From an uncultured Anaerolineales bacterium (lineage in GTDB: Bacteria; Chloroflexota; Anaerolineae; Anaerolineales; UBA6663), in contig CALFZO010000070.1 of NCBI GenBank assembly GCA_937952305.1, forward strand, positions 1 to 55,542: a DNA stretch of 55,542 nt, given 5' to 3'. The notes beneath the pieces were generated by a model, which saw only the letters and a list, made by a program, of their open reading frames with translations, was not told the DNA's origin and did not search any database. How positions within the stretch are numbered: position 1 is the stretch's first letter; each line of letters starts with the position of its first letter. This document shows positions 8,306-17,717 of the stretch, one piece after another. A program made the translations under genes and the position numbers.

Positions 8306-11293
8306 CTAGGGTTGTTTCTTGTCGCGCGCGCGTTTCCGGGCGAGCAGCGCGGCGGAGGTAGAGGTGTCGGGAGTTGAGGTCGCCGCAGGCGGCGAGGTCG
8401 GCGGCGGTGGAGCGACCGGCTGGGAGGGCCGGGGTTGTGCCCCAGCCGACGGTGTCGCCGGCGGCGGGGCGGGCGCGGCCGGCGACTCCGGGCCGCGCGG
8501 GGCCGCCTCGCCGGCGCGCTCCTTGGCCCGGAACAATGAAGACAACTGCTGGGCGCGTTCCGGCGCCACCGGCGCCGCGGCCGGGGTCCGGATCGCCAGG
8601 AAGGCCAGCAGGCGCGCCCAGGCGCGGCGCGCGTCCAGGCGCGTCAGCACCAGACGGCGCACGGCGATATCAAGGGGCAGCAACAGGACGGCCGCCAGCA
8701 ACAGCCACGGCCAGATGGGGCGCGCGGCGCTGGGCGGCTGGGGCAGGTCATGCGCGAAGACCTGCGCGTAAGCGCCCGTCACCGAGCCGCCGCCGGTGAC
8801 CGCGGCCAACTGCAGCAGCGCGCGCACATTCGGCGGCGCCGCGTTCAGATCGGCATCGGCGGCGGGCAGGCTGATCTGATACTCCGGCGAGTAAGACAAC
8901 ACCCAGCCGGCTGTTTGGGCCAGGGCCGCCGCCTCCGCCGGGGCGGCCGGGTCGGTGCCGGCGACACGGATCAGATAAGCGCCTTCGCCCGTCGGCGTGA
9001 AGGCGCCGGTGTAGCGGCCGGGCGCCGTCTGTTGCAGCGTGACGGTCTGCGTGACGCCATCCGGGTCCACCACATTTGCCTGGACGGTCAGGCCGTTCAG
9101 ATAGGCGCCGGCGTCCGATTGGGCGTCGACGCTGATCAGGGCCTGCGCGCCCGCCCGAGTCACCTGCACCGAAGTCGCCGTCGCGCCGCCCGTGCTCAGG
9201 GTGTAGCGCACCGCCTGCGCCCAGAAGCGCGCAAACTGGTCCCAGCTCACCCAGTCCTTGGCCCAGCGGCCGGTGGCATCCGAGGTCCAGGCCACCGACT
9301 TACCCAGGCCGTATTGCCAGGCCGCCAGCACCGGATCGGGCGCCTCCGGGTTGGGGCTGTCTGGGTTGACCAGGATGGTCTGGGCCGCGCTCTTGGCGGT
9401 GGTGCCGATGTAGCCAAGCAGCCGCGGTGCCGCAGCGATGCCGGTCAGGATCGGGCTCGGGCTGACCTGGCGCGGAAAGAACTCCTGCTCCACGATGTAA
9501 GCGCGCGTGGCCAGCGTGGTCTCCTCGGCGAAGATGGCCGGGATCGTGCTGGGGTCGTCGGTGAAATGATAAGCGCCGCCGCCGGCCTCGGCCAGCTGCG
9601 GCAGGAAGGGCGCGGCGCCCGGCCCCACGCCGACCGACGACAGCGTGATGCCGTCCTGCTCGTACATGCGCCGCACCATCTCCGGGATGCCGGTCGGGTC
9701 GGCACCGCCGTCGGTGAGCAGGATGACATGCCTGACCGCGCCATCGTCCTGCGGCAGCGTGTCCGCAGCCAGCTTAACGCCGGCGAAGATATCGGTGCCG
9801 CCGTCGGCGCGGATCGTGCCCACCGCGTTCAGGATGGCGTCGGCGTCCTCGAGCGACGTGATCGGCGCCACCCAGGCCGCGCTGTCGTCGAAGGCGATCA
9901 CGCCGACCTTGTCGCTCGGGCTGAGCAGCTCAATCGACCGCAGCACGGCCTCCTTGGCCAGATCCACCTTCGTCACCCCGCCGGCCAGCTCAGACATGCT
10001 GCCGGACTTGTCGATGACGAAGACCAGCGTCAGGCGGGCGCGGCGCTTCTCGTCCTTGATCTCCATGTCCACGGGCAGCACGTCGGCCAGCGGCGTGCGG
10101 AAGTAACCGCCCACGCCGTAAGAGGTCGGCCCGCCCACCGCCACCAGCCCGCCGCCCAGGTCGCGCACGTACGTCTCCAAGGCCTCCAGCTGGCGGCGTG
10201 ACAGGGCGCGCGCGGGGACATCGACCAGGATCACGGACGCGTACTCGGCCAGGGCCGGCAGCTCGGACGGCAGCTGCGCTGGAGGGATGACCTCCACCGG
10301 CAGACCGGAGGCCTGCAGGGCCGCGACCAACTCGACATGGCCGGCCACGCCGTCGCGCGCGGCTGGGTTGGCCACCAGCAGCAGGCGCGGCGGGCCGGCC
10401 ACCTGGGTGAAGGCGGCCAGCTCGTTGTTTTGATAGAAGGTATCGGCGGCGCCGGCCGGCGTGATCTGCACGCGGTAGGCCGCGAAGCCGGGCTCACCGG
10501 CCTGCAGCGGCAGGGAAAAGGCGTTGCGCCCGCGGCGCAGCGTCAACTCGCCAGAATAGGCCACCTGGTCGCCGGCCAGCACGCGCACGCCCACCGTCTG
10601 CTCGGACGTCGACTCGACCACGATCTCCAGCGCGAAGGCCTCGCCCTGGCGCAGCCGGGACGGCGCCTTGACGGAGGTCAGTTGCGCTTCCGCGCCGCCG
10701 CTGACGCCGAACGGCACAACCGTGATCTGCGTGCCGGTCAAAGCCGCCAGCCGCGCGGCCGCCAGCGCGTCGCCGGAAGTCTCCAGGCCGTCCGAGAGGA
10801 TCACCAGGCGCCGGGCCGTGTCCGACGGCAGCAGCGCCAGCCCGAGCCGGATGGCGCCGGCCAGATCGGTTTGCAGCGTCGTCACTTTCGAGGTCGGCAG
10901 GTCGAGGGTGTCTTGGCCTGAGAGCGGGCGCTCCACCACGGCCTCGGCGCCGAAGAGCACCACGCCGGCCTGGTCATCCGGGCCGATCTCTGCCAGCGCC
11001 CGGCGCACGTAGGCCAGGGCCAGCTGATACGGCGACGTGACGCCGGCGTCAGTCGTCAGGGGGACGCGCATGGAGTCGGAGGCGTCCACCAGGAAGACCA
11101 CCGAGAGGGTGTCCGCGGCGCGTCGGACCTCCGGGCCGGCCAGGCCCAACATCAGCAGCAGCGCCAACAGCAGGCGCAGCGCCAGGCTCAGAATCTCGCG
11201 CCGCCGGCTGGGGCCGCGCGACGGCCAGCCCAGCCACACAAAGAGCGGCAGGCTCGCCAGCAGCAGCAACCACCACGGCGCGGAGAAAGTCAT
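8306..11293 (-). CDS. Large membrane protein with two von Willebrand factor A domains
   Basis: The product has 995 residues from the ATG at 11293, which gives a normal BatA-type N-terminus (FSAPWWLLLLASLPLFVWLG); the longer frame would overlap the upstream gene. Two N-terminal membrane helices are followed by a first VWA domain (~65-240) with MIDAS motif VFLVDASDSM and later ILSDGLETSGD. A glutamine-amidotransferase-like segment follows (VILVDVPARA, LGGGLVAVGGPTSYG, ~350-400). The second VWA domain (~415-590) has VFVIDKSGSMS, ADGGTDIF and LLTDGGAD, a complete DxSxS/T/D metal site. Beta-rich domains, one more membrane helix (~855-875) and a Pro/Ala/Ser-rich basic tail complete it. It is the last gene of the MoxR operon. 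VWA proteins of such operons act with MoxR chaperones in envelope complex assembly; the specific client is unknown. Confidence 0.85.
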   Translation of the reverse strand: MTFSAPWWLLLLASLPLFVWLGWPSRGPSRRREILSLALRLLLALLLMLGLAGPEVRRAADTLSVVFLVDASDSMRVPLTTDAGVTSPYQLALAYVRRALAEIGPDDQAGVVLFGAEAVVERPLSGQDTLDLPTSKVTTLQTDLAGAIRLGLALLPSDTARRLVILSDGLETSGDALAAARLAALTGTQITVVPFGVSGGAEAQLTSVKAPSRLRQGEAFALEIVVESTSEQTVGVRVLAGDQVAYSGELTLRRGRNAFSLPLQAGEPGFAAYRVQITPAGAADTFYQNNELAAFTQVAGPPRLLLVANPAARDGVAGHVELVAALQASGLPVEVIPPAQLPSELPALAEYASVILVDVPARALSRRQLEALETYVRDLGGGLVAVGGPTSYGVGGYFRTPLADVLPVDMEIKDEKRRARLTLVFVIDKSGSMSELAGGVTKVDLAKEAVLRSIELLSPSDKVGVIAFDDSAAWVAPITSLEDADAILNAVGTIRADGGTDIFAGVKLAADTLPQDDGAVRHVILLTDGGADPTGIPEMVRRMYEQDGITLSSVGVGPGAAPFLPQLAEAGGGAYHFTDDPSTIPAIFAEETTLATRAYIVEQEFFPRQVSPSPILTGIAAAPRLLGYIGTTAKSAAQTILVNPDSPNPEAPDPVLAAWQYGLGKSVAWTSDATGRWAKDWVSWDQFARFWAQAVRYTLSTGGATATSVQVTRAGAQALISVDAQSDAGAYLNGLTVQANVVDPDGVTQTVTLQQTAPGRYTGAFTPTGEGAYLIRVAGTDPAAPAEAAALAQTAGWVLSYSPEYQISLPAADADLNAAPPNVRALLQLAAVTGGGSVTGAYAQVFAHDLPQPPSAARPIWPWLLLAAVLLLPLDIAVRRLVLTRLDARRAWARLLAFLAIRTPAAAPVAPERAQQLSSLFRAKERAGEAAPRGPESPAAPAPPPATPSAGAQPRPSQPVAPPPPTSPPAATSTPDTSTSAALLARKRARDKKQP

Positions 11294-11298
11294 GACGT

Positions 11299-11661
11299 TT
11301 AGAGGTGGCGGCCCCAGCCCAGCGCCAGGCCCCAGGCAAACAGCCCGGCCAGGCCCGCCCACGGCGCCCAGACGAAGGCCAGCGCCACGCCGGCCAACGC
11401 CAACACGTTGAGCGAAAAGCGCTTGAGAAAGGCGAGGACGTGATCGGGCGTCAACCCGGCGCGCTGCTGCGCGGCCAGGAACCGGCCCACGCCCTCCGTC
11501 AGGCGTTCACGCAGCGCCTTGCGCTCCCGCTCCTGTTCCAACTGCCGCGTAAAGCGATATTGGAACCAGCTCCCCAGGTAACCGCCCAGCAGGCCAAAGA
11601 CCAGGCTGATGCCGCCCTGCACAATCCAGTTCACCAGGGTGGGCGTGTCAATCGCTGTCAT
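11299..11661 (-). CDS. Small membrane protein of the MoxR-VWA operon
   Basis: The product has 120 residues. The start at 11661 is fixed by a GGAGG about 5 nt upstream; longer in-frame extensions run back into the preceding gene. It has one membrane segment at about residues 11-28 (VQGGISLVFGLLGGYLGSWF), an amphipathic, highly charged central region (LEQERERKALRERLTEG) and two hydrophobic stretches at ~85-118. No family was recognised. It lies 26 bp after the BatA-like gene and 5 bp before the double-VWA gene, so it is probably co-translated with them and may be a subunit of the same membrane complex. Confidence 0.75.
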   Translation of the reverse strand: MTAIDTPTLVNWIVQGGISLVFGLLGGYLGSWFQYRFTRQLEQERERKALRERLTEGVGRFLAAQQRAGLTPDHVLAFLKRFSLNVLALAGVALAFVWAPWAGLAGLFAWGLALGWGRHL

Positions 11662-11687
11662 AGCGCCTCCATGCCTGCGCGCGGCGC

Positions 11688-13592
11688 TCAAGCCGCGTTC
11701 TTCTTGCGCCGGAACCAGCCGCGCCAGCCGGGCAGCGCCGGCAGAGTGGCCCCGCGCTGGTAGACCCACCACTCGATGAGCAGCAGCCCCACCCCGGCGG
11801 CCGCAATCCAGGGCCACAACTCCAACTGGCCGACCTCCGCCTCCAGCGAGGCCGGCACGTCGGCGCGGCCGACGCGGATGGTGGCGGCCGGCCGGATGGC
11901 GCTCTCAGCTGAGTTGAAAAGGTTGACGGCGAAACGGCCCAGGACAGACTGATTGGAGACGACAGTGTAGACGCCGAGCCGATCGCTGTCCGCGAAGAGC
12001 ACCCCGGCCTCCGTCGCCGCCGCCTGGTAGCGGACGCCGTCCGGGTTGTCGATCGCGATGGCCCGGTCGCCGCCGCCCGGCTTGATGAGCAACGTCTCGC
12101 CCACGCGCAAGCCATCCGGCGCCGAGAAAGCCTGCGCCGGGGCGAGGTAGTTGATCAGGTTGGAGATCAGGATCGGGAAGGCCAGCTGCAGCGGCAGATC
12201 CGAGTCTTGCAGGCGGAACGTGATGACGGCCACGCGCCGCCCGCCAGTCTCGCCGGCAAACACCAGCGGCCCGCCTTCGGCCTCCACCACCACGCGCGCC
12301 CAGGCCGGCACGCTGACGCGGCGGGCCTGCAGGACGCGCACGGCGCTCCAATCGAGGTATTGTGCCAGCGGATCGTTGGCCGCCACGCGCACGAGCTGGG
12401 TGTTGGTGAAGACCTCGCCCACCTGGAACAGATCGCCGCCGGAGCTCGGGTTGACCACCAGTAGTTCCGCCGTCGGCACAGCCAGGGTGTCGGTCAGGCT
12501 GTCCAGGATGTACAGGTCAAAGGGCTCGTCGGGCGGCTGCGCGCCCGGTAACAGGCGGAAGGGCTGCAGGCCGGGCAGCGCCGTCAGCATCTGCTCGAGA
12601 AAGACATTGCCGGGCGAGACCAGCAGCGCGCGCCCGGAGGCCGGCGGCTGGTAGATGGCCCAGGCGGTATCGTCCAGCGCCAACGCGTCCAGGCCCTCCG
12701 CGCCGCCCGGCACGGAGAGCGCGACCGCGTACGCGGCCGGCACGTCCGGCAGATCATCCAGGACCAGATCGGCGGAGGCGCCGGCCGGCACGTCCAGCTG
12801 CTGGGCGCTGAGCAGATCCCCATCCACGGTGATGGACGCCAGCACCGTGCGGGCCGTATCGCCGGCGTTGGTCACGCGCGCGAAGAGCTGCAGGCCGGCG
12901 CCGGTCCCGCGCAGCGACAGCGCCGCCACGGCCAGGTTCTCGGCGCTGGACCCGATGGGCACGTAGCGGATCTCGCCGGGCAGCGGCGGCAGATCATCCG
13001 GCAGGCCGCCGTCGGAGACGATGACGATCGTGGATTGATCCAGGCGCGCCCCGCGCACGGCGCCGGACGCTAGGGCGAAGGCGGCCGCCCAATCGACCGG
13101 GCCTTGCGTCACCGTGGCCGCGGCCAGGGCCGCGCGCAGCGCGTCTTTGTCCGCCAGGCCGGAGGCCAGCACATCGGGCTGAGCGGCGACGCGGATCAAA
13201 GACATGCGGCTGTCGGCGGCCAGGTTGTCCACGAGCTGGCGCACGGCCGCGCGCGCGGCCTCGAAGCGGCTGGGCGCCACGTCGGCGGCGTTCATGGAGG
13301 CGGAGGCATCCAGCAGCACGATCACGGCGCCGCGGGCGACCACCGGCACGCTGACAAAGGGCCGCGCCAGCGCCAGGACCAGCAGCGCCAGGAGCAGCAA
13401 TTGCAGGAGCAGGAGCAGGTTGCGGCGCAGGCGCTGCCAGGGCGCGTTGGCCTCCCGGTCGCGCAGCAGGCGCTGCCATAGCATCACCGACGACACCTCC
13501 ACCTCGCGGCGCCGCAGCTTAAGCATGTACAGCACCAGGATCGGCAGCGCGAGCGCGCCGAGGGCGAGGGCGAGAGGCGTGAGGAAGGCCAT
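11688..13592 (-). CDS. BatA-like membrane protein with VWA domain
   Basis: The product has 634 residues. The N-terminus carries the BatA signature, a short hydrophobic helix followed by LKLRRREVEVSSVMLW and a second helix (LLLLLQLLLLALLVLALARP). This matches the 'aerotolerance regulator N-terminal' (BatA) domain. A VWA domain follows (~85-240) with VIVLLDASASMN and IVIVSDGG, then beta-sandwich-like regions and a last membrane helix near 600-615 (LWPWIAAAGVGLLLIEWW). A basic C-terminus (RRKK) faces the cytosol. It has the same general plan as the double-VWA protein downstream, suggesting paralogous or partner subunits. The name comes from Bacteroides aerotolerance genes; no such function is implied here. 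Confidence 0.85.
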   Translation of the reverse strand: MAFLTPLALALGALALPILVLYMLKLRRREVEVSSVMLWQRLLRDREANAPWQRLRRNLLLLLQLLLLALLVLALARPFVSVPVVARGAVIVLLDASASMNAADVAPSRFEAARAAVRQLVDNLAADSRMSLIRVAAQPDVLASGLADKDALRAALAAATVTQGPVDWAAAFALASGAVRGARLDQSTIVIVSDGGLPDDLPPLPGEIRYVPIGSSAENLAVAALSLRGTGAGLQLFARVTNAGDTARTVLASITVDGDLLSAQQLDVPAGASADLVLDDLPDVPAAYAVALSVPGGAEGLDALALDDTAWAIYQPPASGRALLVSPGNVFLEQMLTALPGLQPFRLLPGAQPPDEPFDLYILDSLTDTLAVPTAELLVVNPSSGGDLFQVGEVFTNTQLVRVAANDPLAQYLDWSAVRVLQARRVSVPAWARVVVEAEGGPLVFAGETGGRRVAVITFRLQDSDLPLQLAFPILISNLINYLAPAQAFSAPDGLRVGETLLIKPGGGDRAIAIDNPDGVRYQAAATEAGVLFADSDRLGVYTVVSNQSVLGRFAVNLFNSAESAIRPAATIRVGRADVPASLEAEVGQLELWPWIAAAGVGLLLIEWWVYQRGATLPALPGWRGWFRRKKNAA

Positions 13593-13617
13593 CGGGTAGT
13601 CGAGAGCGGTCAGTGAA

Positions 13618-14499
13618 CTACTTGATCAATCCGCGCTGGCGCAACTGCGCCAGCACCAACTCATCCCAGGCCAGGTCCGTGGTCACGGGCACGTAGTTGG
13701 CGCGGCGCTTCAGACAATGGGTCTCGATTTCGTCCTGCCAGGCCCGCAGGCGGCGGTGGTACAGGTCGCGCAGGCCGCCGTCCAGAGTCACATCCTGAGG
13801 CGCGCCGGTCTCGCTGTCGATCAGGCGCAGGTCGCCGGCCAGCGGCGGGTCCACTTCTTCCGGCGCCAGGACATGCACCAGATTGACTTCATAGCCGCGG
13901 CCCTGAAGCTGGGCCAGGCCGGCTTCAAACCCGTCCGGCGCGAACAGGTCCGAGATCAGGAAGACCAGGCCGGGGCGGCGGGCCGCCAGGGCATAAGCGC
14001 GCAGCGCCTCGGATAACGCCGTCGCTCCGGCCGGCGTCTGCGCCTCCAAGAAGCGCAGCAGGCGCACAGCCTGGCCGCGGCCGCGCGTCGGCCCGAACTG
14101 CGCGGCCGGGGCGGCGTCGCGCAGCAGGGCCACGGTCAGCCGGTCGCCGGCGGCCAGGGCGATGTAGCCCAGGGCGGCGGCCAGCCGGCGGGCGTAATCG
14201 AACTTGTGCTGGAGGCCGGACCCGCACGCCATCGACCGCGAGGCATCCACGAGCACGTGGACGGCCAGGTCCTCTTCCTCTTCCAGCAGTTTGATGAAAG
14301 GCCGTTCCAGCCGGGCGAAGACGTTCCAATCCACGCGCCGCAAGTCGTCGCCGCGCGTGTAGTCGCGGTAATCGGCAAACTCGATGGACGTGCCGCGCTT
14401 GGTGGAACGGCGTTCGCCCTTGAGCACGCCGGCGCGCACCTGGGACGCCACCAGCGCCAGGCGGTCGAGCTTGCGGAAGGTGGTCTCGTCAAACAGCAT
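13618..14499 (-). CDS. DUF58 family protein
   Basis: The product has 293 residues, the usual size. The DUF58 signature is near-perfect: GTSIEFADYRDYTRGDDLRR followed by VDWNVFARLERPFIK (about residues 36-70). It continues as a VWA-like fold with DLAVHVLVDASRSM (~80-93) and LVFLISDLF. DUF58 proteins are almost always encoded beside MoxR ATPases and are thought to be their adaptors or substrates. Here it lies between the MoxR gene (231 bp away) and the BatA-like gene (25 bp away). There is no membrane segment, so it is probably cytosolic or peripheral. Confidence 0.92.
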   Translation of the reverse strand: MLFDETTFRKLDRLALVASQVRAGVLKGERRSTKRGTSIEFADYRDYTRGDDLRRVDWNVFARLERPFIKLLEEEEDLAVHVLVDASRSMACGSGLQHKFDYARRLAAALGYIALAAGDRLTVALLRDAAPAAQFGPTRGRGQAVRLLRFLEAQTPAGATALSEALRAYALAARRPGLVFLISDLFAPDGFEAGLAQLQGRGYEVNLVHVLAPEEVDPPLAGDLRLIDSETGAPQDVTLDGGLRDLYHRRLRAWQDEIETHCLKRRANYVPVTTDLAWDELVLAQLRQRGLIK

Positions 14500-14663
14500 C
14501 GGCCGCGGCCCATGGGCTGCGCCGCAGAGTCGCCGAGACGCAGAGCCGGCGCAGGCGCGCGCGCTCCAGGTCCCGGCGCCGGGCGCTCATGGCATTGCGG
14601 CAAACCATGGCCCTCAAAGCGGGGCGAGGCGGGGAGCCGGAATCCAGGCCAAGGCGCCAGAAG

Positions 14664-14693
14664 CTGGACCCCGGCTTGCGCCAGGGTGACGTC
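14664..14693. repeat. REP-like hairpin element in the DUF58-MoxR spacer
   Basis: The 231-bp spacer 14500-14730 has no convincing gene. It contains an element starting CTGGACCCCGGC, followed by TTGC and GCCAGGGTGACG, which folds as a hairpin around 14669-14687. It looks like the dispersed 'CTGGATCCCGGC...GCCGGGATGACG' intergenic elements found in many genomes. Around 14520-14560 lies a second degenerate motif (CGCAGAG, CGCCGAGACGCAGAG) of the same short-repeat kind. Copy number cannot be seen from one window. Confidence 0.4.
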
Positions 14694-14730
14694 AACCCAT
14701 CCAAAAATCGTGCTCGGCGGCGAGGGCCGG

Positions 14731-15741
<1,011 letters not shown>

Positions 15742-15766
15742 GTTGCCTCCGATCGCTTCGCCGCCA

Positions 15767-15790
15767 TTAACGCGCCAAGCGCCAAGACGG
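15767..15790. repeat. Degenerate GCGCCAAG tandem motif upstream of MoxR
   Basis: In the 94-bp spacer between the MoxR start and the preceding gene's stop, GCGCCAAG is followed at once by CGCCAAGAC. Read on the minus strand this is the CTTGGCG type of short tandem repeat often dispersed in intergenic DNA. The match is short and only suggestive. Confidence 0.25.
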
Positions 15791-15835
15791 CCCGCCCGGT
15801 CCGGCGGACCCCCTTCGCGCTTGAGGCGACGCCCG

Positions 15836-17503
15836 TTACGGCTCCAGGGATGAGAAGTAGTCCTTCACCACATCGCGCAACTCGGGCGGATATTCGCCCT
15901 GATCCACCGCGGAGTAGGCGGTGTCGCGATAATCGTTATAGACCTCGTTGTACGGCACGGTGACTTCACCCGTGTTCTGCGGATTGGTCGGACCCTGGCC
16001 GACCACGTCGCTGCCGGGATCGCCGTTGCCCTGGTTCGGCAGGGTCACGTCTGAGCCATCGGTGCCGCCCAGACGATAGGGAGCGTAGATGGGCTCGTAG
16101 GCGCGCTCGCCGCCGTCGCCGGGGCCGTTGCCCTGGCTCGTGCCCGTGGCCTGGCCGCCCTGCGCGTTGCCGTCGCCTTCACCGCGCCCGGCGCCGCCGC
16201 CGCCGCCCTGGCCCTGCCCCTGGCCGCTGCCTTGCCCCTGGCCCTGGCCATTCTGACCCTGGCCCTGGCCTTGTTGACCTTGACCCTGGCCTTGGCCTTG
16301 ACCCTGCCCTTGTCCATCTTGACCGGCCTGGCCTTGACCCTGGCTGGCCTGGGCGATGGCGCGCTGGGCACGCTCAACTTGAGAGGCCGCCTGCCCGGCC
16401 GCCTGGGATTGCGCGGCCTGTTCACCGGCCTCGGCCATGGATTGCGCGGCCTGATCCAGGGCCTCACCGGCCGCCTGGCTGTCGCCCTGGCGCAGCGCCT
16501 CAGCCGCGCGCCGCAGCTGCTCCGCTGTCTGCGGGCTGCCGTTCTGGAGCTGGTCGGCGGTCTGCTCGAGCTGATCCGCCAAAGCCTGGCGTTCCGCTTC
16601 GGAGAGCTGCGCCGGGTCGATCTGCGACAGGGCGTCACCGGCCTGCTGGAAATCGCCGTTAGCCAGGGCCTCCCCGGCGCCTTGCGTCGTCGGGTTCTGG
16701 CTCAAGGTCTGGCCGGCCTCCTGCAGCGCCGCCGCCTCGTTCTCGGCGTTGGGGTCCTGAAGCGCGCGCACCTCCTGCTGGGCCTCGGCCAGCGCCTGAA
16801 GCGCCTCGGCCTCGGACAGGGTCGGCTCCTGCAAACGCTGCTGCGCGTCTTCCAGGGGCTGCGTCAGCGCGTCTCGCTGCTCTTCGGTCAGCGCTGGATC
16901 GCTTTCGATCTGCTGGATGAGTTCTTCGAGCTGCTGGACCTGTTCGGCCACGGCCTGTTGGACGGCCTGGCGCTGGGCCAATACAGCTTGCTGGGGATTG
17001 GGGAGGACGAGAGCGCCCACCAGGGCGGCCAGGACGATGGCGGTCAGCAATACTTCGCGCAGCGGGACCGTCCACAGCGGCAACCGCTGGCGGGCCGGCG
17101 CTTGCTGGGCGGCGCGGGCGGCATCCGCCCACTGATCGCGCCGCAGCCACTCCGGCGCCAGGTCCGGCCGGGCGGCCAGTTCCAGCGCAGCCGAGGTGCG
17201 CTCGGCCAGGCCCAGGACGCGGTCAAGATGACGGGCGGCGGCCAGGCGCGGGCGCGGCCAGAAGAAGCCGACGCCCAGGGCGATGACGAGGCCGGCCAGG
17301 GCGAGACCGGCCGCCACGCCGGCGAGCACGGCCACGGGCTGGACGGGCGTGAGCCGCGCCACCAACGCCAGGCCTAAGCCGGCCGACAAGCCGGCGGCCA
17401 GTCCGCGCACCGCCCAGGCCAGCGCGGCGCGCACGCGCAGGCGCCACAGCCAGCGGTCGAGGTGGTTGTCCAATTCTTGCAGGTGGGCGTCAGCGACAGT
17501 CAT
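15836..17503 (-). CDS. Membrane protein with coiled coil and Gln/Gly-rich low-complexity region
   Basis: The product has 555 residues. Two N-terminal membrane helices (~28-52 and 55-82, e.g. LVIALGVGFFW) and a third (~145-165, VLLTAIVLAALVGALVLP) are followed by a long Gln/Ala/Glu-rich coiled coil (~170-385). Next comes a low-complexity stretch of GQGQ repeats (~390-440) and a non-repetitive C-terminus with VPYNEVYNDYRDTAYSA and LRDVVKDYFSSLEP. The general plan resembles DUF4175-type proteins. It is first in the MoxR operon, 57 nt after a well-placed promoter. Function is unknown; position suggests a structural partner of the VWA membrane complex. Confidence 0.75.
   Translation of the reverse strand: MTVADAHLQELDNHLDRWLWRLRVRAALAWAVRGLAAGLSAGLGLALVARLTPVQPVAVLAGVAAGLALAGLVIALGVGFFWPRPRLAAARHLDRVLGLAERTSAALELAARPDLAPEWLRRDQWADAARAAQQAPARQRLPLWTVPLREVLLTAIVLAALVGALVLPNPQQAVLAQRQAVQQAVAEQVQQLEELIQQIESDPALTEEQRDALTQPLEDAQQRLQEPTLSEAEALQALAEAQQEVRALQDPNAENEAAALQEAGQTLSQNPTTQGAGEALANGDFQQAGDALSQIDPAQLSEAERQALADQLEQTADQLQNGSPQTAEQLRRAAEALRQGDSQAAGEALDQAAQSMAEAGEQAAQSQAAGQAASQVERAQRAIAQASQGQGQAGQDGQGQGQGQGQGQGQQGQGQGQNGQGQGQGSGQGQGQGGGGGAGRGEGDGNAQGGQATGTSQGNGPGDGGERAYEPIYAPYRLGGTDGSDVTLPNQGNGDPGSDVVGQGPTNPQNTGEVTVPYNEVYNDYRDTAYSAVDQGEYPPELRDVVKDYFSSLEP
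16203..16350. repeat. Low-complexity hexanucleotide region (GQ-repeat codons)
   Basis: This stretch is an imperfect run of six-base units (CCTGGC and CTTGAC variants on the plus strand) that encode alternating Gly-Gln on the minus strand. It is expected to be length-variable between strains through replication slippage. Confidence 0.8.
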
Positions 17504-17566
17504 ACCTTTATGACGAGGCGTACCCGGACCAAGTTCCGTAGATTAACAACTCACCAAGTGTGAGGC

Positions 17567-17595
17567 AGTATAACAGGCCGGTCCGGCGGTGTCTA
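17567..17595 (-). promoter_or_regulatory. Sigma70-type promoter of the MoxR-VWA operon
   Basis: Read on the minus strand: TAGACA (17595-17590), a 17-bp spacer and TATACT (17572-17567), i.e. 5/6 matches to each consensus box. Transcription would begin near 17560, giving a leader of about 57 nt before the ATG at 17503. Confidence 0.7.
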
Positions 17596-17640
17596 ACCAC
17601 GCCGGCCGCTGGCTGGTTTGGGGAAGGCGCGGCCTAGTCG

Positions 17641-17675
17641 GCCGGCCCACTGCAAACCCGAGCGGTTGGGCCGGC
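17641..17675. terminator. Inverted repeat downstream of the beta-helix gene
   Basis: GCCGGCCCA (17641-17649) pairs perfectly with TGGGCCGGC (17667-17675) across a 17-nt loop. It lies 43 bases beyond the beta-helix stop on the minus strand. No U-tract follows in that direction, so it is a candidate terminator only. Confidence 0.35.
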
Positions 17676-17717
17676 TGGCCGGCCCTGACCGGCCGAACGC
17701 CGGCCACGTTTGTGCGC

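Noticed and set aside
16203..16350. A CRISPR-like or tandem-repeat array.
   Set aside because: The units are six-base coding repeats for Gly-Gln, without spacers of constant length or a conserved palindromic repeat.
16232..17377. Plus-strand frame of 381 residues with Leu/Thr/Ala repeats that looks membrane-like.
   Set aside because: It is the complement of the Gln/Gly repeat and coiled coil of the minus-strand gene; the hydrophobic look comes from CTGGCC-type codons.
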